DNA of 64,000 nucleotides from Flavobacteriales bacterium (GTDB lineage: Bacteria > Bacteroidota > Bacteroidia > Flavobacteriales_F > PHOS-HE28), in contig JACJZF010000002.1 in NCBI GenBank assembly GCA_020635725.1, positions 345,621 to 409,620 on the forward strand. Direction: 5' to 3'. Under the pieces are notes generated by a model that worked only from the letters and a program-made list of their open reading frames with translations, ran no database searches and was not told the DNA's origin. Made by a program: the position numbers and the translations under genes. The number at the start of each line of letters is the position of its first letter. Position 1 is the first letter of the stretch. This document shows positions 35,944-45,789 of the stretch, in pieces.

Positions 35944-38900
35944 GAAGACTGTTACTGCTCGCGTTCCTGGCTTGTTCGGTTCCCAGCGCGATGGCGCAGC
36001 TGGGCTACGGCAATGAATGGATCGACTACGGCAGGCAGTACTGGAAATTCGAGGTGCACGCCGACGGCACCTACCGCATCGATAGCGCGGCCCTGGCGCA
36101 AGCCGGCTTCCCGCTCTCCGCGGTGGATCCCCGTCACCTCATGCTCTTCGGGAAGGAGCAGCAGGTGCCGATCTACGTGCGGGGCGAGGACGATGGCGCC
36201 TTCAACAGCGGCGACTTCATCGAGTTCCGCGCCGAGAAGGCCGATGGCATGTGCGACCGCCGCCTGTACCCCTTCCCCGATGCGGACCCCAATCCGTACA
36301 TCAGCCTGTACAACGACACGGTGCGCTACTTCCTCACGTGGGATGCGAGCGCGCCCGCCATGCACATCCGTGATTACAGCAACAGCAATGTGAGCGCGTA
36401 CACGCCGGAACCGTGGGCGTGGTCCACGGGCCTGGCTGCCTTCAAGGACTTCTTCTGGGTGGGCAAGATCGATGAGCAGCTCGCCAACTACGGCATCACC
36501 GGCACCTCCGCGATGATGATCGAGAGCGAGGGCTTCGGCTATTTCTCGCTGTACACCGATGGAGGGGTGACCGCGGCACTGGAGAGCTGGGACATTGGCG
36601 TGCTCACGCCGGCCCCCTATGCGGGCGTGGGTGCGCCGCCTGCCCGCGTAACGGCTACGGCCGCGGCGCAGAACAGCATCGGCAGCAACCTGGCGAACCA
36701 CCATCTGGTGCTGCGGTACGGTCCGGGTTTCAATGCGATCGGGAAGGACACGATCTATGGCGGCGCCATGGTGATGCGGGCCTCCTTCGACATGCCCACC
36801 TCGGATATGGCCGCCACCACCACCATCCGCTACACCGCGCCGCACGACCTCTACGGGCCGGGGCAGGCCGGTGCCAGCGGCTTCCCGAACTACCTCGATT
36901 GGCAGGCGATCTCGAACGTGCTGATCCGCTACCCACGCACCATGGACATGAGCGCGGGCAACGCCGCGAGCATGGAAGTGCCGGCCGGCGGTCCGGTGCA
37001 GCGCTTGGACCTGTACAACTACAACGGCACGCCGGTGGTGTATGCCTGGGGCGATACCGTGCGTCGCATCGTTCCCACCCTGGGCTCCGCGTGGCACACG
37101 CTCTTCCCGGCCATGCCGGGCGGCACGGGCACACGCGTGCAGGTGTTCGCGCAGGAAACGGTGCAGCCGATCACCGCCCTGCGCAAGGCCACGCCCAGCG
37201 GCTATTTCACGGATTACGGCGCGCTCGACCTGGACAGCGCCGTGCTGATCGTCACGCATCAATCGTTGATGAATGGCGGCGCGGCGTACCGCAACTACCG
37301 GCAGAGCGAGGCGCCGCCATCGCACCGGTACAGCACCCTGCTGGTGGATGTGGACGAGCTCTACGACCAGTACGGTGCCGGCGTGCCGAAGAACGCGGGC
37401 GGCATCCGGATGTTCAGCAAGCACCTCTTCGACACCTGGACCACCCAGCCTCGGGGCCTCTTCCTGATCGGCAAGGGCGTGAACACCTGGAGCGCGTTCG
37501 CCAGCAACCTGCCCGGCATACGGCCCGATGCCGATGGCGCCTATGCGCGCACCCTGGTTCCATCGTACGGCTTCCCCAGCAGCGACCAGTGCTTCACCAC
37601 GGGCCTGGACTTCGACTCGCGGCGCATGGACATCCCCGTGGGCCGGCTCAGCGCCAACACCGATGCCGATGTGCTCGCCTACCTGGCCAAGGTGCGCGCC
37701 ACCGAGCTGGCCGCCAGCACCCCTGCGCTCTGGCAGAAGAACGTGCTGCACTTCGCCGGTGGGGTGAGCGCCGATGAGATCGGCACGCACGCGAACGACC
37801 TCAGCGGATTCGGCCATATCGCGGCCGACACCGCTTTCGGCGGCCACGTGGTGCCCTTCCGCAAGAACACCTCGGAGGTGATCGGCCAGGCTTCGGCGGA
37901 TTCGGTGCGGCACTTCATCGAGGATGAGGGCGTCACACTCATGACCTTCCTGGCGCACGCCTACTCCAGCAGCTTCGACATCACCATTGATGAGCCGCAG
38001 AACTACGACTGGGGCGGGAAGCACCCGATGGTGATCGGCAACTCGTGCTACATCGGCAACGTGCACCTCAACGGCAACTTCAGCACCAGTGAGGAGTGGG
38101 TCACCATGGCCGATGCCGGTCCGAGTTCCTTCCTCGCCTCGATCAGCCAGGGCCTGCGCCCGTACCTGGTGGTCTTCACCAGCAATTTCTACGAGAGCTT
38201 CAGCCGGATCAACTACGGCGGCACCATCGGGGAGCACATGCAGCATGCGGGCTTCGCGGCGCAGAGCCAATGGCCCACCCTGCCCATGCAATGGCACGTG
38301 CACACCATGCACCTCGAAGGCGACCCGATGCTCACGCTCAACACGCAGCCGCTTCCCGATTACGCCGTGCGCGCCGACGAGGTCTTCTTCGATCCGGCCA
38401 TCGTCACCGCCGATGTGGACAGCTTCTCCGTGAAGGTGGTCGTGAGCAACCTGGGCAAGGCCATCAACGCCTCGCTGAACGTGGAGCTGCAGCGCTCGAA
38501 CCAAGGCATCGGCACGGTGAGCCAGTTCGCCACGGTGTCGAACGTGTACCTGCTCGATACCGTCACCTTCCGCGTTCCCACCCTCGGCTTCACCGGCGGG
38601 CAAGGCACCAACCAGTTCACCGTGCGAGTGGACCTCGGCCCCGACCTGGTGGATGAGATGGACGACGTGGTGAACAACACCACCTCCACCTCGCTCTTCA
38701 TCACCAGCGGCGACATCGTGCCCGTGTATCCCTACGATTTCGCCATCGTGCCCGACCCCGTGGTGACGCTCAAGGCCAGCACCGGCGATCCGCTCGCGCC
38801 CGTGCGCACCTACGTGTTCCAGATCGACACCACCGACACCTTCGACAGCCCTTCGATGGAGTCCCACACCACACAGGCTCCCGGTGGCGTGGTAGCGTGG

Positions 38901-41111
38901 CAGCCGCAGGCCATCTTCGGCATCAACGCGGTGCGGGACAGCACGGTGTTCTTCTGGCGCTGCAGCATCGATAGCGCTTCTTCCGGGAACGGGCAGTACA
39001 ACTGGTACGAGCGTTCATTCCAATGGATACCGGGCAAGCGTGGCTGGGGGCAGGCGCACATCTTCCAGTTCAAGAAAGACCGGTTCTCCGGCATCAAGCT
39101 CGACCGGCCGAACCGGGAGTTCGATTTCGACGAGAGCGAGAAGAACGTGCGCGCCAACGTCACCGGCAACGTTGGCGGCCAGGGCATCAACTGGTCACTC
39201 GACCTGGCGGCGCAGGATTACGGCGGATGCGGTTCCGCAGCCTGGCACGTAGCGGTGATCGATCCAGTCACCTTCGATTCATGGGGCACCTACTGGGTGA
39301 GCCAGCAGGGCACGGTGTACAATCCCGATCACCAGTTCGGTAACTTCAACAACAACGGCGCATGCAGGGGCCGTGTGGAGAAGTACTTCTCGTTCCACAC
39401 CAATTCGCCCGGCGAGTTGGCGGACTTGCAGACCATGCTCGATGTGGAGATCCCCGATGGCTACCACATCCTGATCTACTCCTGGCTCTACCTCGATAAG
39501 CACGGTACCAGCGCCAATGGCGGCAGCGGCGTGATGGACCTGTTGGAGCAATTCGGCGCGCCCTCATTCGACGCCCTGCCCGATAGCGTGCCCTACATCT
39601 GCTATGTGCGCAAGGGCGATCCCGCCACCTTCCAGGACACCGTGGGCGTAGCGATCGACGACGTGGTGAGCCTCAGCATCTGGGTGCCCACGGCATTCGC
39701 GCAAGGCGTGATCACCGCCGTGGATGCCGGTCCGGCCTTCAGCTGGGACGCCTTCTACTGGGACGAGCAGCCCAGCGACATCTACGACAGCACGCGGGTC
39801 AAATTGCAGGGCATACCCGAGGGCTCGGTCCAAGGCATGGAGCTGCTGAGCCTCCCCAGCGCGCAGGATAGCGTGCCGGACCTGGAGAACTACGTGGATG
39901 CGGCCATGTACCCCACGGTGCGCGTGCAGGGCTATTTCCACGATGACAACGTGAGCGATGCGCAACCCGCGCAGCTCAAGCGCTGGCAATTGCTCTGCAG
40001 CCCTGCCCCCGATTGCGCGATACACCCGCCGCTGGGCTACTTCAACGCCTTGGACGGATGGGCCGAAGGGCAGGAGGCTGCCGTGGCGGTGGCCGTGCAG
40101 AACATCAGCGAGTTCGATATGGACAGCCTGCTCATCGCGGCCTGGGTGATCGACCAGTCCAACCAGCGGCACGGCGTGCACTACCGGCTGAATGCGCCGC
40201 TGCCCGCAGGCGCCTTCGTGCTCGATACCGTGCGCTTCAGCACGCTGGACCTGGGTGGCTGGAACACGCTGCTGATCGAAGCGAACCCCATCGACAGCGC
40301 GACCGGCACCTATGCCCAGCTCGAGCAATACCGCTTCAACAACATCGCGCAATGGCGCTTCGAGGTGGATCAGGACCGCGAGAACCCCATCCTCGACGTC
40401 ACCTTCGATGGCCGGCACATCCTCGATGGCGATATCGTCTCGGCACGGCCCGAGATCCAGATCACGCTCGACGACGAGAGCATCGTGCGCCTGCTCGATT
40501 CTCCGCAGGACACCGCGCAGTTCAAGGTCTTCCTGCAGCAGCCGGGCTCAGGGCTGCAGCGCATCTGGTTCCGCGATGGCGCCGGCAACGAGGTCTTGCA
40601 GTTCATCCCGGCCAACGGACCGGATAACGTGGCGCGCATCCTCTACCGACCGCGCTTCGAGGCCGATGGCGATTACGCGCTCACCGTGCAGGCCAGCGAC
40701 CTGAGCAACAACGCCAGCGGCGATAACGACTACAAAGCGAGGTTCGAGGTGGTCAACCGCAGCACCATCACCGAGGTGCTCAACTACCCGAATCCCTTCA
40801 CCACGAGCACGCGCTTCGTGTTCACGCTCACGGGATCGGTGGTGCCCACGCACCTGCGGGTGCAGATCCTCACCGTCACGGGCAAGGTGGTGCGCGAGAT
40901 CGGATTGGCCGAGCTGGGGCCGATTTATGTGGGGCGCAACATCACCGAGTTCGCCTGGGACGGCACCGATCAGTTCGGCGACAGGCTGGCGCGCGGCGTG
41001 TATCTCTATCGGGTCATCGCGCAGATCAACGGCGAGGACATCGAGATGCGCGAGACCAGCGCCTCGCAATACTTCAACAAGGGCTTCGGCAAGATGTACC
41101 TGATGCGCTGA
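35940..41111 (+). CDS. C25-family cysteine peptidase, PorU2-like T9SS sortase (1,723 aa)
   Basis: A very large exported peptidase with a signal peptide (MRRLLLLAFLACSVPSAMAQ). The gingipain-type C25 domain lies near residues 400-800, with the likely catalytic histidine H673 in LAHAYSSSFD and cysteine C703 in IGNSCYIGN, 30 residues apart as expected. Afterwards come CARDB/FN3-like beta domains (VSNLGKAINASLNVEL) and a C-terminal FlgD-like domain (NYPNPFTTSTRF...FAWDGTDQFGDRLARGVYLYRV) ending FGKMYLMR. Classic PorU, which cleaves cargo sorting domains and attaches A-LPS, is about 1,100 aa. This longer, porV-linked form resembles proteins labelled PorU2. Whether it processes cargo or has one special substrate is not known. 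Confidence 0.85.
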   Translation: MRRLLLLAFLACSVPSAMAQLGYGNEWIDYGRQYWKFEVHADGTYRIDSAALAQAGFPLSAVDPRHLMLFGKEQQVPIYVRGEDDGAFNSGDFIEFRAEKADGMCDRRLYPFPDADPNPYISLYNDTVRYFLTWDASAPAMHIRDYSNSNVSAYTPEPWAWSTGLAAFKDFFWVGKIDEQLANYGITGTSAMMIESEGFGYFSLYTDGGVTAALESWDIGVLTPAPYAGVGAPPARVTATAAAQNSIGSNLANHHLVLRYGPGFNAIGKDTIYGGAMVMRASFDMPTSDMAATTTIRYTAPHDLYGPGQAGASGFPNYLDWQAISNVLIRYPRTMDMSAGNAASMEVPAGGPVQRLDLYNYNGTPVVYAWGDTVRRIVPTLGSAWHTLFPAMPGGTGTRVQVFAQETVQPITALRKATPSGYFTDYGALDLDSAVLIVTHQSLMNGGAAYRNYRQSEAPPSHRYSTLLVDVDELYDQYGAGVPKNAGGIRMFSKHLFDTWTTQPRGLFLIGKGVNTWSAFASNLPGIRPDADGAYARTLVPSYGFPSSDQCFTTGLDFDSRRMDIPVGRLSANTDADVLAYLAKVRATELAASTPALWQKNVLHFAGGVSADEIGTHANDLSGFGHIAADTAFGGHVVPFRKNTSEVIGQASADSVRHFIEDEGVTLMTFLAHAYSSSFDITIDEPQNYDWGGKHPMVIGNSCYIGNVHLNGNFSTSEEWVTMADAGPSSFLASISQGLRPYLVVFTSNFYESFSRINYGGTIGEHMQHAGFAAQSQWPTLPMQWHVHTMHLEGDPMLTLNTQPLPDYAVRADEVFFDPAIVTADVDSFSVKVVVSNLGKAINASLNVELQRSNQGIGTVSQFATVSNVYLLDTVTFRVPTLGFTGGQGTNQFTVRVDLGPDLVDEMDDVVNNTTSTSLFITSGDIVPVYPYDFAIVPDPVVTLKASTGDPLAPVRTYVFQIDTTDTFDSPSMESHTTQAPGGVVAWQPQAIFGINAVRDSTVFFWRCSIDSASSGNGQYNWYERSFQWIPGKRGWGQAHIFQFKKDRFSGIKLDRPNREFDFDESEKNVRANVTGNVGGQGINWSLDLAAQDYGGCGSAAWHVAVIDPVTFDSWGTYWVSQQGTVYNPDHQFGNFNNNGACRGRVEKYFSFHTNSPGELADLQTMLDVEIPDGYHILIYSWLYLDKHGTSANGGSGVMDLLEQFGAPSFDALPDSVPYICYVRKGDPATFQDTVGVAIDDVVSLSIWVPTAFAQGVITAVDAGPAFSWDAFYWDEQPSDIYDSTRVKLQGIPEGSVQGMELLSLPSAQDSVPDLENYVDAAMYPTVRVQGYFHDDNVSDAQPAQLKRWQLLCSPAPDCAIHPPLGYFNALDGWAEGQEAAVAVAVQNISEFDMDSLLIAAWVIDQSNQRHGVHYRLNAPLPAGAFVLDTVRFSTLDLGGWNTLLIEANPIDSATGTYAQLEQYRFNNIAQWRFEVDQDRENPILDVTFDGRHILDGDIVSARPEIQITLDDESIVRLLDSPQDTAQFKVFLQQPGSGLQRIWFRDGAGNEVLQFIPANGPDNVARILYRPRFEADGDYALTVQASDLSNNASGDNDYKARFEVVNRSTITEVLNYPNPFTTSTRFVFTLTGSVVPTHLRVQILTVTGKVVREIGLAELGPIYVGRNITEFAWDGTDQFGDRLARGVYLYRVIAQINGEDIEMRETSASQYFNKGFGKMYLMR

Positions 41112-41120
41112 GGGCACGGG

Positions 41121-41128
41121 TACATTCG
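41121..41128 (+). promoter_or_regulatory. -7-like element TACATTCG just before lnt
   Basis: One base from TAnnTTTG and 7 nt before the lnt ATG at 41136. The same octamer precedes the gene at 19320. It implies a nearly leaderless mRNA if used. Confidence 0.45.
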
Positions 41129-41135
41129 CGGCGCC

Positions 41136-42803
41136 ATGCCCTCGCGCTTTCATGTTTTCCTGTGGTCGGCGCTGAGCGGATTGCTCTGGGCCCTGGCGTG
41201 GCCGGCCGTGGGAGGGGGCACAGCGCTGGCCTTCGTGGCCTGGCTGCCGCTGTTGCATGCCGAACGCTTGCATGATGTGCGCACGGCCGATCGAAGGCGC
41301 GCCTTCTATCCCTATGCGCTCATCGGTTTTTTCCTGTGGAACGCGCTCACCACCTGGTGGTTCGCCGCCGTGAGCGAGCCGCTGAGCACGCGCCTGGTGA
41401 GCGTGGGCGTGCCGGTGCTCTGCAACACCTTCCTGATGGGCGTCCCCTGGATCATCCGGCGCGCGGCGATGCACCGCTTCGGACCACGATGGGCCGATCC
41501 CGCGCTGGTCATCGCGTGGCTGGCCTTCGAGCGGCTGATTCACGATTGGGACCTGCAGTGGCCCTGGCTCTCCTTGGGCAATGTGTTCGGCACGCGACCG
41601 GCCTGGGTGCAGTGGTACGAGTTCACCGGCATGTTCGGCGGCACGCTGTGGGTGCTCCTGGTGAATCTTCTGCTCAACCGCTGCATCATGTTGTGGAGGA
41701 ATGAGCGACGAGCCGCCTGGCGATTCGTCGCTGCAGCGGGCCTCGCCATCGGCGCTCCGCTGGTAGGCTCCGTGTGGCGCTTCAACCACGTCGAAGAGCC
41801 ACGCGAAGGCACGGTGGAAGTGGTGGTGGTGCAGCCCAACATCGATCCTTACAAGGAGAAGTTCGGCGGGCTCGATGCCTTGGAGCAGCTGGAACGCATG
41901 CTCTCGCTCGCCGAGGAGCGCATCACCGGAAACACCCGCCTCGTGGTCTTTCCGGAGACCGCGCTGCAGGAGACCGGAACCGTGGAGGCTATCGGTGGAG
42001 GGCTGCGCTTCCATGGGTTGTGGGAGAACGCGCTCGATTCAGCCCGAACCGTGAAGCGGCTCCGCGCCTTCCAGCTTCAGCATCCGCAAGTAGCGCTCCT
42101 GTGCGGCATGAGCAGCGATCGCTGGTTCCGTGCCCAAGAGGAGCGACCCGTCACCGCGCGCCCGATCGGCGACAGCGGGTACTGGTACGAAGCCTACAAT
42201 GCGGCCCTCTGGCTTCCCGCTGTTGGCGCGGTCGAGAGCTACCACAAGAGCAAGCTCGTGGCGGGCGTGGAGCAGATGCCCTTCGAGGAATGGCTCGGTC
42301 CGTTGGGCGACCTGGCCATCGACCTCGGCGGTACCACCGGAAGCCTGGGGCAGCAGAAGGAGCGCTCCGTGCTCCATGACTCCTCTTCAGGCCTGGCGGT
42401 CGTGCCGGCCATTTGCTACGAATCGGTGTTCGCGGAACATGTGGCCGCGCATGTGCGCAACGGCGGAACGCTCATCGCCGTGATGACCAACGACGGCTGG
42501 TGGGGCGATACGCCAGGCTACAGGCAGCATCTCGCGTTCTCCTCGCTCAGGGCCATTGAGACGCGCCGCGATGTGATCCGTTCGGCCAACACCGGCATCT
42601 CCTGCCTGGTCGATCAACGGGGCGTCATCCACCAGGCCACCGACTGGTGGGTCCCGACGGCCTTCAGCGCGCAGGCGCATCCGAATAGCATGATCACCTT
42701 CTTCGTGGCGCACGGCGATCTGATCGGCCACGCCGCGCAGTGGATCGCTGTGGCACTGATCATCGCGCTGATGGTCTCGGGCATCGCGCGACGCGTTCGG
42801 TAG
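41136..42803 (+). CDS. lnt: Apolipoprotein N-acyltransferase
   Basis: Lnt adds the third acyl chain to the N-terminal cysteine of lipoproteins in the inner membrane. The 555-aa protein has about six N-terminal spans and a periplasmic nitrilase domain. The Glu-Lys-Cys triad fits E274 (VVFPETALQ), K371 (YHKSKLVAGVEQMPFEEW) and C427 (AICYESVF). A final span follows near the C-terminus (HAAQWIAVALIIALMVSG). The lipoprotein-type DsbD in this window is a possible client. It is followed by pabB with a gap of about 33 bp. Confidence 0.95.
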   Translation: MPSRFHVFLWSALSGLLWALAWPAVGGGTALAFVAWLPLLHAERLHDVRTADRRRAFYPYALIGFFLWNALTTWWFAAVSEPLSTRLVSVGVPVLCNTFLMGVPWIIRRAAMHRFGPRWADPALVIAWLAFERLIHDWDLQWPWLSLGNVFGTRPAWVQWYEFTGMFGGTLWVLLVNLLLNRCIMLWRNERRAAWRFVAAAGLAIGAPLVGSVWRFNHVEEPREGTVEVVVVQPNIDPYKEKFGGLDALEQLERMLSLAEERITGNTRLVVFPETALQETGTVEAIGGGLRFHGLWENALDSARTVKRLRAFQLQHPQVALLCGMSSDRWFRAQEERPVTARPIGDSGYWYEAYNAALWLPAVGAVESYHKSKLVAGVEQMPFEEWLGPLGDLAIDLGGTTGSLGQQKERSVLHDSSSGLAVVPAICYESVFAEHVAAHVRNGGTLIAVMTNDGWWGDTPGYRQHLAFSSLRAIETRRDVIRSANTGISCLVDQRGVIHQATDWWVPTAFSAQAHPNSMITFFVAHGDLIGHAAQWIAVALIIALMVSGIARRVR

Positions 42804-42836
42804 CTCCGGGCGCTCCGCCTCCGATACCTTGGCGCC

Positions 42837-44063
42837 ATGCGTCGCTCCATCGAACTGGGTGGCATGCCTGCGTTTCAGGCCCGGTGGGTCAGGGAGCAGG
42901 AGGTCGTGCTCTACAGGCGCATCGCCGACACTGAGCGTGCCGTGCTGGCTATCGGTGTCGCTGAGCACGTGGAGGAGCCCCGCTTCGATGCCACAGGCAG
43001 AGCCACGGACTGGACCTTTGGCATGCTCGCCTACGCCTACAAGGATCAGCTGGAACGACTCGGGTCGCGATGGTCCGATTCCTTCGGGTGGCCCGATTCG
43101 TTCTGGTTCGTGCCGCGCATCGTGGTGGAATGGAGGAATGACGAGGCCACCATGCACGTGCGGGAAGCCGATCTCGCATACGCACGCGAGATGGTTGCCG
43201 GTTGGCGGGCCATGGCGGATCCGATCACGCCAGGTCGCGAGCTGCATTGGCGGCCCGGTGTTTCCCGAGACGATTACATGGCCGATGCCGAAAGGCTGAT
43301 GCACCATATCCGACGCGGCGACATCTACGAGGTGAACTATTGCATCACGCATACCGCGAGCGATGCGCGCTTCGATCCCCACACGGCCTTCGATGCGCTG
43401 CAGGCCCGCACGCAGGCGCCGTTCGCTGGCTTCCTGCGACACGGTGAGCGTTTCATCGCTTGCATGAGCCCCGAGCGATTCCTCGCATTCGAGGGCGATC
43501 GCGTACGCGGCGAACCGATGAAGGGCACGCGGCCACGAGGCGCCACCTCTGCGGACGATGAACGCCTGCGCGCCGAGCTGGCAGCGGACGCCAAGGAGCG
43601 CAGTGAGAATGTGATGGCGCTGGATGTGATGCGCAACGACCTCTCGCGCGTGTGCATCCCTGGCAGCGTGGGCGTGACCGAGCTCTGCGCCGTGCGCACC
43701 TATCCGCGCGTGCACCAGCTGGTGAGCGTGGTGGAAGCACGGCGCGCCGCGCACCGCTCGCCCTTCGATGTGGTGCGCGCCTCCTTCCCCATGGCCAGCA
43801 TGACCGGCGCGCCCAAGATCAGCGCCATGCTTCTCATCGACTCCATGGAGCACCAGGCGCGTGGCGCATACAGCGGCACCATGGGCTTCTTCGCGCCCGA
43901 TGGCACCGCTGACCTGAACGTGGTGATCCGCTCCGTGCTCTTCGATGCCTCCTCCGGCAGGCTCGCCATTCCCACCGGGAGCGCGCTCACCGCGGCATGC
44001 GATCCCGCAGCGGAATGGGAGGAGTGCCTCGTGAAATTCAACAGTATCGCGCATGGGCTCTGA
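42837..44063 (+). CDS. pabB: Aminodeoxychorismate synthase component I (PabB type)
   Basis: A chorismate-utilising enzyme of 408 aa. The catalytic block GEPMKGTRPRG has a lysine (K229) where anthranilate synthases have alanine, which is the feature of PabB (folate route). Also present are GDIYEVNYCI, SENVMALDVMRNDLSRVC, PRVHQLVSVVEA, FPMASMTGAPK and GAYSGTMGFF. It makes 4-amino-4-deoxychorismate when supplied with ammonia from a PabA partner, which is absent from the window. TACCTTGG five bases before the ATG may be a -7 element. It overlaps tilS by 11 bp. Confidence 0.9.
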   Translation: MRRSIELGGMPAFQARWVREQEVVLYRRIADTERAVLAIGVAEHVEEPRFDATGRATDWTFGMLAYAYKDQLERLGSRWSDSFGWPDSFWFVPRIVVEWRNDEATMHVREADLAYAREMVAGWRAMADPITPGRELHWRPGVSRDDYMADAERLMHHIRRGDIYEVNYCITHTASDARFDPHTAFDALQARTQAPFAGFLRHGERFIACMSPERFLAFEGDRVRGEPMKGTRPRGATSADDERLRAELAADAKERSENVMALDVMRNDLSRVCIPGSVGVTELCAVRTYPRVHQLVSVVEARRAAHRSPFDVVRASFPMASMTGAPKISAMLLIDSMEHQARGAYSGTMGFFAPDGTADLNVVIRSVLFDASSGRLAIPTGSALTAACDPAAEWEECLVKFNSIAHGL

Positions 44064-45345
44064 TCTGATCGATGCCGTGCGCCGCTTCGTGCGGCGTGAT
44101 CGGGTGCTGGAGGATCGCGAGCCGCTTCATGTGGGCGTGAGCGGCGGCGTGGACAGCATGGTACTGCTGCACGTGCTGCGTCGGCTGGGCCATGTGTGCA
44201 GCGTGATCCATGTGGACCACGGCACGCGTGGCGAGGGCAGCGCGGCCGATCGGCGATTCGTGGAAGAGCAGGCCCGCGCGCTCGGCCTCGAGGTGCACGG
44301 CACCTGGGTGGATGCCCCGGCCCACGCCGCCCGGTGCGGCATCTCCGTGCAGATGGCCGCACGCGAGCTGCGTTACGCGTGCTTCGAGGAGGTGCGACAG
44401 ACAAGGCCGTGGCGCATCGCCCTCGCGCATCATGCCGATGACGCCGTGGAGACGCTCTTCATCAATCTGCTCCGCGGGACCGGCGTACGAGGTTGGGCCG
44501 GCATCAGACCGGTGAGCGGGCCGTATGTGCGACCCCTGCTGCATGCGCATCGCTCGGAGATCATGCGTTACGCCGAAGCGAACGGGATCGCTTACCGCGA
44601 GGACCCGAGCAATGCCGACCCGAAGTACCTGCGCAACCGCATCCGGCACGAGGTGCTGCCATTTCTCGAAACGCTGCGACCCGGCGCATCTCAGGCCATG
44701 GCCCGCAGCGTGGCCTTGCTGCGCGAGCTCGCTCCGCAGAACGAGGCCGCATCCGCTTCATCCATCTCCTTCGCGTTGCTTGAGCAGAGCGGCTCGCCCA
44801 CCGTGCTGCTGCACGAGGCGTTGTATCGCTTCGGTTTCCATCCGGATATGATCGAGCGCATCCGCGATGCCGTAGCCGAGCGCCGCACCGGGGCGATCTT
44901 CGAGGCGGGCGCGCATCGGGTCGTGGTGGACCGCGACGAGCTGCGCATCGGTCTCCGCGCCGCTGAGCCTGCGAGCATCCGGATCGATGCCGACCATCCG
45001 AGCGGTGAGGGCGGCGGCTTGCGTTGGCGGTTCCTGGCTGCGGCGGATGCGCCTGCTTCGGTGCCCCGTGAAGAGGCCCTGCTCGACGCCGCGGCGCTCC
45101 ACTTCCCCCTTCAGCTGCGCCCGTGGCGCCCCGGCGATCGCATGCGTCCAACGGGCCTTGGCGGAAGCAAGCTCATCAGCGATATCCTCATCGATGCCAA
45201 GGTGCCGCGCGATGCGAAGGACACGGTGCTGGTGCTGGAGAGCGGGGGGCGCCTGGCCTGGCTCGTCGGCTTTCGCATCGGGGAAGGCTTCCAGGCGACC
45301 TCGGCCTCGGAACGGGTCCTGCACCTGCAGCGCATGGGTTCGTGA
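44053..45345 (+). CDS. tilS: tRNA(Ile)-lysidine synthase
   Basis: TilS modifies the wobble cytidine of tRNA-Ile(CAU) to lysidine so it reads AUA codons. The 430-aa protein begins with the PP-loop ATP motif (VGVSGGVDSMVLLHVL). Further conserved blocks are IHVDHGTRGEGS, ALAHHADDAVETLFINLLRGTG and REDPSNADPKYLRNRIRHEVLP. A C-terminal lysine-recognition region follows (LRPWRPGDRMRPTGLGGSKLISDILIDAKVPRD). It overlaps the end of pabB by 11 bp. Confidence 0.95.
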   Translation: MGSDLIDAVRRFVRRDRVLEDREPLHVGVSGGVDSMVLLHVLRRLGHVCSVIHVDHGTRGEGSAADRRFVEEQARALGLEVHGTWVDAPAHAARCGISVQMAARELRYACFEEVRQTRPWRIALAHHADDAVETLFINLLRGTGVRGWAGIRPVSGPYVRPLLHAHRSEIMRYAEANGIAYREDPSNADPKYLRNRIRHEVLPFLETLRPGASQAMARSVALLRELAPQNEAASASSISFALLEQSGSPTVLLHEALYRFGFHPDMIERIRDAVAERRTGAIFEAGAHRVVVDRDELRIGLRAAEPASIRIDADHPSGEGGGLRWRFLAAADAPASVPREEALLDAAALHFPLQLRPWRPGDRMRPTGLGGSKLISDILIDAKVPRDAKDTVLVLESGGRLAWLVGFRIGEGFQATSASERVLHLQRMGS

Positions 45346-45408
45346 ACAGGCCTGTTGGGGGGATCGGTCCTTGTCCTATCTTCAGCCTGGACCAAACACC
45401 GGTGAGCC

Positions 45409-45696
45409 ATGCCTCAGCACACCACCATCCCGAAAGAACGCATCCCTTCGTTGCGCTTCCCCCGCCAGCCGGTCGAGCTCACTGCCGATGAGCAGCGTGA
45501 GATTCACCGGAAGATGGAACAGGCTACGCGCCTGGGCAACGGCGAGCATGGCAAATGCCGCATCCTCTTCCTCGATGATGAAGGGCTGAAAGCCGTGGAG
45601 ACCACCATCTGGGCCTTCGACCGCGAGAACATCGTGCTGAAGTACGGGATGACCATTCCCGTGGCGCGCGTCGTCGGCATCGAGTTCCCTTCCTGA
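45409..45696 (+). CDS. Small conserved protein of unknown function
   Basis: A 95-aa soluble protein (MPQHTTIPKERIPSLRFPRQPVEL...) with an N-terminal helix and a beta-rich C-terminal half (CRILFLDDEGLKAVETTIWAFDRENIVLKYGMTIPVARVVGIEF). The C-terminal half looks like a short SH3-like or WYL-like barrel that would let it bind RNA or protein. It is a lone gene with a TATCTTCA -7-like sequence at 45377-45384. I do not recognise a function. Confidence 0.7.
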   Translation: MPQHTTIPKERIPSLRFPRQPVELTADEQREIHRKMEQATRLGNGEHGKCRILFLDDEGLKAVETTIWAFDRENIVLKYGMTIPVARVVGIEFPS

Positions 45697-45717
45697 AATT
45701 TCCTTAACGCAGCGGCA

Positions 45718-45732
45718 GGATCCCTAGGATCC
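45718..45732. repeat. Perfect hairpin GGATCC-CTA-GGATCC
   Basis: Six-base stem, 3-nt loop, in the gap before the DsbD-domain gene. A second weaker dyad (GGCC-TTT-GGCC) follows directly. It belongs with the other 3-nt-loop hairpins, or it could serve as a weak terminator for the gene ending at 45696. Confidence 0.45.
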
Positions 45733-45767
45733 GGCCTTTGGCCTGGCACCTTTGACACAGGCCCGGT

Positions 45768-45775
45768 TAGTTTTG
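45768..45775 (+). promoter_or_regulatory. -7 element TAGTTTTG upstream of the DsbD-domain gene
   Basis: Exact TAnnTTTG match ending 14 nt before the ATG at 45790. It would drive the small gene and dsbD together. Confidence 0.6.
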
Positions 45776-45789
45776 CGACGCACCACGTC

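Noticed and set aside
35952..38867. Minus-strand open frame of 971 codons under the C25 peptidase gene
   Set aside because: Antisense of a strongly supported gene; its composition (His/Arg/Val/Ala-rich) is that of a shadow frame.
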